Program-made: the position numbers and the translations under genes
The notes under the pieces: generated by a model
What the model was told of the DNA's origin: nothing
Seen by the model: the letters and a program-made list of their open reading frames with translations, nothing else
Databases searched by the model: none
Shown: positions 55,810 through 64,000 of the stretch, in pieces
How positions within the stretch are numbered: the first letter of the stretch is position 1
Layout of the letters: each line of letters starts with the position of its first letter
Assembly (NCBI GenBank): GCA_019925105.1
Contig: JAHGAU010000024.1
Span: forward strand, 186,001 to 250,000
Source: Niebla homalea
Lineage: Eukaryota; Ascomycota; Lecanoromycetes; Lecanorales; Ramalinaceae
Direction of reading: 5' to 3'
DNA: 64,000 nucleotides

Positions 55810-56277
55810 CAAATACCAGAAAGAGAGAGACCAAGACACGCTCGAGAGGCTTCATAGCTATGTAGCTATGATAGGTGCTGGAAGTAAAACTTTGCTCTTT
55901 GGGGACTAGGAACAATCCGATCTCGAGCAGCGCTAGCATTACAATAGTGTATTTAAAAGAAAGCCTAACGAAAATGCTCTTCCTCTCACCCGTATCAAAA
56001 ATGTGTAAATTTCCCCTGCAATATCTTATCATAGTACTCGTCAACCACCTTTGCATCTTTTCTCGTTACGTTCTACCTTCTCAATCAAAAAGCCCATCTA
56101 GAGTTCGTTGACTCTTGGGAGCCCGACAGTCGTATTCTTACCCTCGACTATCTTTCTCTCATTCTGGCTCCATATTTCACAATCGCCCCCACTGCGAGTT
56201 CCACTTCTCGCGTTTTCGCCCTGAGGACGCAGCAACTGTCGCGCCATTTGACAGCGCCTCCATTGAGCTTCTGCGCG
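55810..56277. other. Divergent promoter region, DUS2 / IPP1
   Basis: About 470 bases between divergent starts, with pyrimidine-rich stretches on the plus strand before the IPP1 ATG. No specific site recognised. Confidence 0.4.
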
Positions 56278-57435
56278 ATGACCTCTCTCCCGATCAGTGA
56301 AAGAGGCTATCATGCCAATGCCCCAGGTGGATACGCCGCGCGGAAAGTTGGCCCTGCCAACACGCTGGAGCACCGTATTTTCATCGAAAAAGATGGGGTG
56401 CCCGTCTCGCCTTTCCACGACGTGCCGTTATACGCCAACGAACAACAAACGATCCTGAATATGATCGTGGAAATTCCTCGGTGGACTAATGCAAAGATGG
56501 AGGTCTGTTTGATCGCTCCTGACATACGTTGGCCCTGGTAATGTGGGAAAGTGCAACGCTAATGTGGATATGACAGATCTCCAAAGAAGATCCCCTGAAC
56601 CCAATAAAGCAGGATACCAAAAAGGGCAAGCTGCGATATGTGCGCAACTGTTTCCCTCACAAAGGGTACTTGTGGAATTACGGTGCTTTCCCCCAGGTAA
56701 AGCCCCTCCGCTCCTAGCGTCTAGCAGAGGAGGTTGACCGACGATCCAGACGTGGGAGGACCCAAACGTTGAGCATGCTGAAACCAAGGCGAAAGGTGAC
56801 AATGACCCTTTGGACGTCTGCGAAATTGGGGAACTCGTGGCTTTCCCTGGCCAGATCAAACAGGTCAAGATTCTTGGCGTTATGGCTTTGCTAGACGAAG
56901 GGGAGACAGATTGGAAGATCATCGTCATTGACGTTAATGACCCATTGGCTCCACGCTTGAATGACATTGAAGACGTTGAACGTCATTTACCCGGCCTACT
57001 TCGGGCGACAAACGAATGGTTCCGGATCTATAAGATCCCTGACGGAAAGCCGGAGAATCAATTTGCTTTCTCGGGTGAATGCAAGAACAAGAAGTATGAT
57101 ACTCGTTAGCTAGCTCTCAGAAAATGATGCTAAACAAGACCACGACAGATACGCGACTGAGGTAGTCCGTGAGTGCGCCGACTCGTGGGAGAGATTGATC
57201 ACGGGCAAGACCCAACCTGGCGGTATTTCACTGTCAGTCTCTACCACCTTTTCCCCTTCACTCAAAGACGGTGAGTGAAAGCTAACGGCTCTATAGAGCG
57301 AATGTGACCGTCCCACACTCGGTGCATCGCGAGCAGCCAGGAGAGCGTCACATTCCTCGGGGCCAGGATCTCCCACCTGCTCCTATTGATGGCATGTATG
57401 ACAAATGGTTCTTCATCTCTGGTGCTGCTGTTTAG
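56278..57435 (+). CDS. IPP1: Inorganic pyrophosphatase, eukaryotic family I
   Basis: Exons 56278..56502, 56577..56696, 56750..57093, 57149..57232 and 57297..57435; 303 aa. It hydrolyses pyrophosphate from biosynthetic reactions in the cytosol. The metal-site signature [11 protein letters not shown] is intact, and [32 protein letters not shown] and [17 protein letters not shown] are typical. The tail [12 protein letters not shown] matches the family. All five exon phases close. Start at [10 protein letters not shown]; the frame continues upstream but without family similarity. Confidence 0.94.
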
Positions 57436-57634
57436 GTGGGCCAACCGTAGAAGGCGTTGTGACAAACCATCATCAGATGAGGAGATCGGAGCATCGCAAG
57501 CCTGGCCAACATCCTCGGATTCATCTTGAACGCGGACGTGATCTGGCCCGCCCCACCCTTCTCCAGCACAAAGTTTGACGCAACAAGAAGAATGTTTGCC
57601 TGAGGTATATAGTCATGTGTGCCCCCACAGCCAG

Positions 57635-58000
57635 TCAGCTCGACGTAAGCTCGGCCTGTCTATTGAGAACTCTTGAGTGTCGATCCACCTCGTCGGCTAC
57701 ATCCTTAATGCTGTGCTTGTCAGGGTCAAAATGCATCTCCCTCCCATCCTCTAAAAGTTCTTTCAATCAGTAGCCACTTCAATCGACCACCCAGAGGCTG
57801 TACGGTAGGTAGGTGCACGTACTGAACTTGATCTTGAGCTCGCTCTTTTCCTCGGCATTACGAGGCAAGACCTTGCTGTTAATCTTCATGGTCTGCCGGG
57901 CATTCGCGGGCAGAGTAGCTAGAAAGATGCGACATGTCTTCGATAGCTTGTTGAAAGGATTGAATCTTGTCGTCACCTCGGTCAAGTGTTTCGTTATCAT
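57635..58000 (-). CDS. MRPL44: Mitochondrial large ribosomal subunit protein mL53 (Mrpl44 type)
   Basis: Exons 57823..58000 and 57635..57750; 97 aa. The start MITKHLTEVTTRFNPFNKLS, then RIFLATLPANARQTMKIN and the tail with IKDVVEEVDRHSR-like sequence (IKDVADEVDRHSRVLNR here) identify fungal mL53. The 72-nt intron (donor GTACGT) restores KIKFKDGREM. It is a structural protein of the mitoribosome with no catalytic motif. Divergent from SEC20, 358 bp apart. Confidence 0.9.
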
Positions 58001-58358
58001 CGTGTGCTTTCACGTGCGTCAAGTATGGGTAAATGAAGGACGATCGTTCGGCTTTGGTGATGAGGTGACCGGGCAAGAACGATTGCCTTGATAGTAAGTA
58101 AGGTACTCACTCCTAGATATTCAGTTGCCTGTTCTGGAGAAATCTGATCTGCAACAGACTAACCACATTGGAATAGCTCCACCAAGAGCACGCATTTGAC
58201 TGTCGTAAAGTATATAAATTACAGATCTTTTGGTGCAGGCAGACAATTTCGGGCGTACCAATTGTACCTACCCAAGGTAATTTACCAAAGCTTGCCAACC
58301 AACAGCCGACTCCTAGACATCTTATGAGTAATGACTGGGATGACTTTTGTTTGTCGGC
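58001..58358. other. Divergent promoter region, mL53 / SEC20
   Basis: About 360 bases between divergent starts. Another ATG at 58324 lies in a different frame. Nothing else recognised. Confidence 0.4.
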
Positions 58359-59832
58359 ATGTGCATTGAAGGCCTTCGTACTCGGCTGATCTCTCTCTCA
58401 AAATCGCTGAGACAAGATCAGCAGCTCATTGCCCGCCTTTCCAAGCTCCCCCATCAGGTTGGGTCAGTAGCCTCAGACGAGCAAGACGCGCGAGCTGAAT
58501 TGAGCTCTGGAATACACCAAAGCTTAAAAGACCACGAAGAGGAGCTAGATCTCTTACGTCAGGAGGTGGATGACCAGTTTCAAACACCCATCCGGTCTGC
58601 TCTCGCCCAAAGGCACGCAAGTGGGGCTCACAACGAGAAAACGGATGTTGCAGCGCAGCTTGCTGGACTTGCACAAGATCTAAAGATGTATCCTTCTCAC
58701 CTCCCTTGGCACCTTAGACAAGGCTTCTGATGCTTACAACAGTACCCATATTCAATTTCGCAAGGCTCAGCTGACTGCCAAACGGAACGCTGAAGCTGCT
58801 AAGCGCAGGGAGCGCGAGATACTATTTGCTGATCTACGAGGAGGCACTGATGCACCTCTAGGGTCTCATGGTCGTCGCAAGGGCCAGGAGAAGCTTACAA
58901 AAGACGAGATTCTTCTAAGTGCATCAAGTGACGTGACTGCTGCCCTCAGACGCGCTCATCGGTTGATGGGTCAAGAGTTGGAGAGGAGTCAGTTTGCAAG
59001 TCAAACCCTGGGTAAGAGCCCACGTTGCGTTTTGCAACAGGTTAATCAAGATGTGGCAGACTAACACGTAGCGAAGAATCCTCGACCAGGGACCTCAACA
59101 CACTTTCGGAATCCTACAGCAACCTCAATACCCTTCTCTCCTCCTCACGCTCCCTTGTCTCTACCCTCATCCACTCTCAAAAATCTGATACTTGGTATTT
59201 GGAATCCTCCTTCTTTGTTCTTTGCTTCAGCATTGCTTGGCTCGTCTTCCGAAGATTAATCTACGGGCCTGGCTGGTGGCTTTTGTATTTACCCTTGGAT
59301 TTATTCTGGAAATTGTCAATTGCCGCTTTGAAATTCGTTTTGGCCTTCCTGCCTTCCTTTGCGGCGAGCACTGGATCTCAACAACAGAGCAAGGCCCTCA
59401 CGCCAGTCAACAGCAGCATCCAATCAGAATACGTACAATCTTCTGCCCTCAGGAGCACAACACTCAGCCACGATTTTCAGACAAAGATGCCTGAGCCATC
59501 AGGAGGCGCAGACGCCACGAGTCGCAACGACGCAGGGCGCGAAAGTGACGCAATCCCTGAGATGATTGAGAAGGTGTTGGAAGACACCGGAACACTGTCC
59601 AAGACTGCTGCAGAAGATGGGGGCACAGAGACAAAGTTAAGGGCAAGGCAAGCGGACGAAGCTCCCAATCCAAAGAAACGAATGTGGGAGGTACGTTGGC
59701 GCTTGATACAACAAGCAGCTCCCCGAGAGCAATGTACATCCTGACAAGAATTGGTTGGACCCTTGCTAATGGCCGAGCAATCTGTAGGAGCCAGCTCAAG
59801 ACGTCAAAGATCCAGAAAAGGATGAATTGTAA
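58359..59832 (+). CDS. SEC20: Golgi-to-ER SNARE Sec20 with C-terminal KDEL
   Basis: Exons 58359..58687, 58743..59011, 59077..59690 and 59788..59832; 418 aa. Sec20 is a Qb-SNARE of the ER that accepts COPI vesicles. The N-terminal helices (LISLSKSLRQDQQLIARLSK), the SNARE-like helix (SESYSNLNTLLSSSRSLVST then LIHSQKSDTWYLESS) and a single membrane anchor (FFVLCFSIAWLVFRRLIYGP) are in the expected order. A lumenal tail follows and the last exon ends EKDEL. The retrieval signal sits in its own 15-codon exon. An acceptor at 59076 rather than the earlier TAG gives TLESSTRD in frame. The exact start is uncertain. Confidence 0.92.
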
Positions 59833-59968
59833 GATCGACGACTTCTTTTAGTAAATATCAAGGCATATGTATTCCCTTCATGGTTGTCTCGGAAGTCTTG
59901 CATCGCACACAGCACTGCTGAATCCACGTCTCCCCCAAGTGATCAGATCTCAGGCTTTCCTCCTGATT

Positions 59969-60837
59969 TCATGTACGTCTCGAGGATCCTTCATCTTCAA
60001 AAGCAATCCGAACTCCGCGTTGTCAGCTTCGCCAACAGCAGCCTTCTCAGGGCCCGCAGGAACAATTGGAGCCAAACATTTTTGCCTTCAATCTAGCAGG
60101 GCACGAGACGACGGCAAACACAATAGCGTCTTCTCTTGTGCTTCTGGCAGCAAACCCCTCTTATCAATCTTGGCTTGCGGAGGAAATTGATCAGGCCTGG
60201 AATAGCTCAGCACATTATGAGGACGTTTTCCCTAAGTTGAAGCGTTGTCTGGCGGTTATGGTAATTGAAGAGGTTTCAGGGGCTGATTTCTGAGTGCTGA
60301 TCTCCTTCATAGTACGAAATGCTTCGCTTATATGGCTCCATTGTCTTTATTCCCAAATCCACAGGGGTCCATCCTCAATCTGTGACGCTTCACGACAAGT
60401 CTCACCTGCTCCCCGCTGGGACCGCCGTCAACATCAATGTACAAGCGTTACACACTGATCGAGAGATTTGGGGAGCGGATGCCTTACAGTGGCGACCAAG
60501 CAGATGGATTGAACACCTCAAATCACCTCAAAGCGTCATCACCGCTGATCCAGCCCAAGGAATCGAGCAGCTCGTCAACCCGGAGAGTGGTATCTATGTA
60601 CCTTGGGCTGATGGGCCGCGAGTCTGTATTGGCCGCAAGTTTTTTCAAGTCGAGTTCGTTGCTGTCATTGCATCTTTATTTGGCAAGGCAAGAGTGCGAC
60701 CTGTGCTTAAAACCAAGGACAATGAAGAAGACGGGCGCAGGGCTCTGATGGAAATGGTGGAAGAAAGTTCCATTTTTGCCATCACCTTACAAATGAAGAA
60801 TCCGAAAAAGGTTGCACTCATGTGGGAGCATCGCTGA
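59969..60837 (+). pseudogene. 5'-truncated cytochrome P450, C-terminal half only
   Basis: The frame from about 59969 to 60260 and, after a 52-nt intron (60261..60312), exon 60313..60837 encode the I-helix FAFNLAGHETTANTIA, the K-helix ExxR in YEMLRLYGS, and the haem-binding loop PWADGPRVCIGRKFF with its Cys. These are in the right order and the end is complete. About 250-300 residues expected before the I-helix, including the membrane anchor and helices A-H, are absent: SEC20 ends only 136 bp upstream of the frame. The remnant before the I-helix is Gln-rich and not P450-like. A relic or a transcribed fragment; catalysis is very unlikely. Confidence 0.7.
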
Positions 60838-61447
60838 ATGGTACAGACCTCAACCTGCGAGCCAACTTTGACACGGTGTCAAGGAGAAGCGGACAGCAAT
60901 TGGCAAGCTGCGTAAAGCCGCTATTTGACATGTCCGCGGTCTCTGCTCATTCGCGACCATGAGTGGAAGGCGATGTCGATATTGATCCATGGTACAAAAA
61001 TCTCTCGAGACACTGATAGACCCATTCCATTCCACATTCGGCATTTGCAGACTTTATTGTCGATCCTGTGTGGTCCTTACGGCCGTATTGCATTGAGATA
61101 ATGCGACCGTAAGCGGTGGAAAGGTGGCTGCTGTAGGCGAAGGAGAGACAAACATGACAAGGAACATCCTATTGGAATTGTCCGCTCACGCCGCCTTATT
61201 CTCTTCTTTTTGCTCAGGATTTCTCGGTCCAGCCCTTGCGAGGTAGTGCCTACCAGGGCACCAAGGGTTGAACGTAGTCCCGGTCCAGCCAAAGTTGTAT
61301 GGTGCGACGAAGGATCCAGCATCTGGGTTTGCTGCTGTTTTGATAGATGTTGCTCTACCGAGTCATGCCCGATGAAGGCACCGACCCAACGTCGCCTTTT
61401 GATCCGACAAAAGTGAAAGCGCTTTGCGCTCCTTCCAATGGGATCCA
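60838..61447. other. Convergent spacer P450 remnant / monoacylglycerol lipase
   Basis: About 610 bases; overlapping short frames on both strands, none credible. Presumed 3' untranslated sequence. Confidence 0.4.
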
Positions 61448-62505
61448 TTACAGCTTACTCTGGTCCTTTCGATCCGCGCCCGGCAGTATTTGCCTGGCCA
61501 AGATCCACTCCGCGACATCGTTGGCAAATCGAATCTTATCTTCTCCTGGCTCTCCATGTACTGTAGAATTGTCAGCCCGAGCATGAGCAGCCGATCACAG
61601 TGTCGACTCACAGACATGATACCACCCTTCGTATGATTGGTAGGTCTTGTCTGCGAGGCTCAGACCTTCAAACAACTTTTTGCTTGCATCAGGACTGGTG
61701 ATGGAATCTTTAGAGCCATGTGCTATGTACACACTTCCCTCCTTGATAACCACGGTCCCTCTGTCCAATTCCACCCCTCTATCAATCATCCCACCGAGTC
61801 CTTCAAGCGTCCCGGTATTATGGCAGAGTCCATCTTGCTCCCATGAGGCCGCTACCTCAGGGTCCCGGCAAAGAATCTCGGGCCTCAGTTTTTGTACCAT
61901 TTGCATTCTGGGGACGAGCTTCATAGCCAGGCGTCCTGCCACCTCTAGGGCACGGCTTGGTTGAGATGTAGGATGAAGAAGAATGTAAGGTGCCAATCCA
62001 ACATAACCCCGAATCTCCTTGCGAATTTCCGCTGGTCCTGAGGCGGCGTAGTACAATACCTCGCCGCCACCCATGGAATGGCCAACCAGAAAGACAGGTA
62101 TGGCTGACTCATGCGATAGAGGAAGCATCGATCGTAGCATTGATGTGATATCGTTCATGACTGTGGCAGTGGGGCCAGTAAGACCTCGCTCGGATTTTCT
62201 CGAGACAGAGCGCCCCCATCCCCGCTGATCAAAGGCATGGACTTGGATGCCTCTGCCCACCAATATCTCAAACAAGGTATCGAAACGATTGACGTGATCT
62301 GAGAAACCATGGATGAAAAGTACCAGAGCCTGGGGAGGGGCTAGTGGCTGGCGAACACTTGATTAGCCCATAGATTCGGTATGCACAGCGATGTACATCT
62401 GTAGAAGGTCCCTGACCAAATGCCACGTACCTTCCATGTTTTCGTGTAGACTCTGTGATCGTCTGATAGGTGGTGGAAACCCTCCTCGGCCACGAATGTT
62501 GCCAT
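61448..62505 (-). CDS. YJU3: Monoacylglycerol lipase (Yju3 type) ending in SKL
   Basis: Exons 62431..62505, 61612..62347 and 61448..61560; 307 aa. An alpha/beta hydrolase that releases glycerol from monoacylglycerol. The N-terminus HRVYTKTWKPLAPPQALVLF leads into IHGFSDHVNRFD; the oxyanion region is VHAFDQRGWGRS, the nucleophile elbow GHSMGG, the Asp region HGSKDSITSP, and the catalytic His is in LHGEPGED. The last three residues are SKL, a type 1 peroxisomal targeting signal. Introns 62348..62430 and 61561..61611 keep phase and restore YHVLHGEPG. Confidence 0.92.
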
Positions 62506-63020
62506 CGATAGTTGAAAACGGTTGGCTGGAGCAGAACCAAAAGGCTGCTGAGGTAGCCTCCGCTGGGTTCAATGGTGCAGCCCAAAGCTTCGTTGTGCTA
62601 AAATTGTAATGATGTTCGAAGCTCACCCAGCGGTTCAGAATCTATCAAGTGGACCAGTAAGACACGAGATAGAACTTGGGCAGCAATTGGTAAACCTGTG
62701 GAGCCCCTGTGGAGCCCCTTGAGCCCCAAGCTTGACGGCATCGTCCAGTAAAGGAACGGTCCCCCGGCGCGCTCTCGGCCCCTCGGCCCAGGGCGAGCAA
62801 AGTACCTTACACAACACACATGTCCGAGAGCATCAACTTTGTTCAGCGTGCACGTACCATTCAACAATTCGATGCTGCTTATCAAGAAGCTTTGATGAAT
62901 GACGAGCCACTTTAGGACGTATATGCATAAAGTTCCCTTCAACTCGACCGATGTGGTGATAATTGCCAGTCTTGACTGGGTGAAAAGTCTGTAATCTCTC
63001 ATCAGCTTCGGGCGAGCAAA
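62506..63020. other. Divergent promoter region with tandem 11-mer
   Basis: About 515 bases between the lipase and the LYR gene. CTGTGGAGCCC is repeated in tandem at 62696..62706 and 62707..62717, followed by a related CTTGAGCCCC. No gene recognised; the long minus frame here is not protein-like. Confidence 0.5.
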
Positions 63021-63401
63021 ATGGCCAACGCCACCCTCCGGCGGCAAGTCATCAACCTCTACAAAGGTATCATCCTGCACCGAGAATCCAGAATTCTTCA
63101 CATGCAAGAACAATTTGGCTGAATGGCGTTTGTGAAGAGTTGCTGAATTTGGGTCGCGAGTACCCATTGGGTTACCCCTATTTTCAGAAGCGTTTGCACC
63201 AAGCCTTCTCCAAGAACATCCAATTACGGGACGAAGTCCAAATAAAGAAGGCTATAGAGAGGGCCGAGTACGTGAAACATGAGGTTGAGGCGCTGTCAGT
63301 GGAACCCCCCAAGTTCTGAAGCGCAAAGTGCCTGATTTTGCCTTCTACGTAGATATTACCTTAAACGCTACAGGATTCTACGCCGACGCTATTCCACCTG
63401 A
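63021..63401 (+). CDS. LYR-motif mitochondrial protein (ETFRF1/LYRM5-like)
   Basis: Exons 63021..63066, 63138..63294 and 63353..63401; 83 aa. The small basic helical protein reads [20 protein letters not shown], then [19 protein letters not shown], then [20 protein letters not shown]. The N-terminal L-Y-K places it in the LYR superfamily, and [12 protein letters not shown] is closest to ETFRF1, the deflavinating regulator of electron-transfer flavoprotein. LYR proteins bind acyl carrier protein in mitochondria. Its stop overlaps the stop of the minus-strand neighbour by 13 bp. Confidence 0.85.
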
Positions 63402-64000
63402 GTGGAGGCTTTTCTGGCCCACCAAACGCCGATCTCTAATGCTTCGCCATTGAAGGTTCCATCCCCGTCCACCAAATCGGCCATCATAGCTGCCCACCAC
63501 CGATCCCACTCGTCTTGCTTCTTACCGCTCTCTTCCATCAAGACCGGCTCCAGGCTCTCTAGGAGCCCGACGACGACATTCAACGCTGTTCGACGCAACA
63601 CTGCTTGCCGATCTGTCAAAGGCTTATATTCCCTGAGCGGTTCTCCTGACTTTGTGAGACCCTTCCCTCTACCAGACAGGACACTCATCTTGGATTTGTC
63701 CGGCACGGCGGATGACACCAGCGATCCCATGTCGACATCATTCTCCCACCGGATAGTGGAGAGGGGAATTGCGATCCTACGACTTCCAACTTCCTCGTAC
63801 CCGAAAGCCTCGGCTGACAGTCCATAACCCATGGTGGCACAGGGCGTGACGGAGATAGCTTTCCCTTGAAGAGCTTTCTCTATCCATCGGTTGTAGTCTG
63901 CGAGATATTGATTCTGCGTTTTCGAGAAGGGCGTCGCGGGCCCAATGACATAAGTTCCCGTTGCTTCCGCTTGCTGTACGTTTCCCAAGTCTGACCCTGG
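63389..64000 (-). CDS. C-terminal part of an unidentified protein, cut by the window edge
   Basis: The frame is open from the right edge (about 63988 or beyond) to a TAG at 63389. It looks like a well-ordered, probably conserved protein: YLADYNRWIEKALQGKAISV, then TPCATMGYGLSAEAFGYEEV, IPLSTIRWENDVDMG, and near the end WDRWWAAMMADLVDGDGTF with EALEIGVWW. I do not recognise the family. The N-terminus lies outside the window. It converges on the LYR gene, with 13 overlapping coding bases. Confidence 0.65.
   Translation of the reverse strand, partial: PGSDLGNVQQAEATGTYVIGPATPFSKTQNQYLADYNRWIEKALQGKAISVTPCATMGYGLSAEAFGYEEVGSRRIAIPLSTIRWENDVDMGSLVSSAVPDKSKMSVLSGRGKGLTKSGEPLREYKPLTDRQAVLRRTALNVVVGLLESLEPVLMEESGKKQDEWDRWWAAMMADLVDGDGTFNGEALEIGVWWARKASTQVE

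Noticed and set aside
61077..61448. 123-aa minus-strand frame next to the lipase
   Set aside because: It overlaps the last lipase codons in another frame and has no recognisable content.
59833..62505. P450 plus hydrolase as a biosynthetic cluster
   Set aside because: The P450 is a fragment and the hydrolase is a housekeeping monoacylglycerol lipase; no backbone enzyme or dedicated regulator is nearby.

Overview
This is nuclear DNA of a filamentous ascomycete (Pezizomycotina); I cannot name the genus. The genes are compact and cut by many short GT-AG introns of about 45-160 nt, often with CTAAC or CTGAC branch-point-like boxes. Several families here are typical of that group: a C2H2 regulator of Pezizomycotina type, DUF2457 and DUF2406 proteins, and a fungal AhpD-like protein. 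Open reading frames alone mislead, because most real genes are spread over 2-8 exons. I rebuilt the exons by hand and kept junctions that preserve frame and family motifs.

Layout. 1-8 kb: a partial Ser/Pro-rich gene (-), HRD1 ubiquitin ligase (-), an MFS transporter (-) with a possible C-terminal extension, and a divergent AhpD-like gene (+). 8-10.7 kb: a long leader region, then a C2H2 transcription factor (+). 13.7-15.4 kb: primase large subunit PRI2 (+), convergent with a patatin-type triacylglycerol lipase (-) that contains a 5-nt microexon. 19-24 kb: PP1 phosphatase (-) and a DUF2457 protein (-). 25-28 kb: mitochondrial ATP synthase delta (+) and a Ser-rich protein (+). 28-34.4 kb: NatB catalytic subunit NAA20 (-), an uncharacterised protein (+) and eIF3a (-). 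35-41 kb: G-protein gamma (+), a SelW-like Rdx protein (+) and the FUN30 remodeler (-). 41-44 kb: VMA21 (+) and a DUF2406 protein (-). 44-46.5 kb: a gene-poor, partly AT-rich stretch. 46.5-53.8 kb: glucose-6-phosphate dehydrogenase (+), CSN1 (-), an unusual long MGMT (-) and RFC2 (+). 54-60 kb: DUS2 (-), inorganic pyrophosphatase (+), mitoribosomal mL53 (-), SEC20 with a KDEL tail (+) and a 5'-truncated P450 (+). 61-64 kb: monoacylglycerol lipase ending in SKL (-), an ETFRF1/LYRM5-like LYR protein (+) and a partial unknown gene (-).

Most of the window is housekeeping: replication and repair (PRI2, FUN30, RFC2, MGMT), secretory pathway and ER quality control (HRD1, VMA21, SEC20), mitochondria (ATP16, mL53, LYR protein), lipid turnover (patatin lipase, monoacylglycerol lipase), translation and tRNA modification (eIF3a, DUS2), and signalling (PP1, G-gamma, CSN1). 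I found no convincing secondary-metabolite cluster, tRNA, rRNA, CRISPR array or intact transposon, and no clear new multi-gene system. The observations most worth following are the microexon that completes the lipase catalytic motif, the N-terminal module fused to MGMT, the peroxisomal tail on the monoacylglycerol lipase, the frame-consistent exons behind the MFS gene, the P450 remnant, and the G-quadruplex and palindrome features upstream of PP1.
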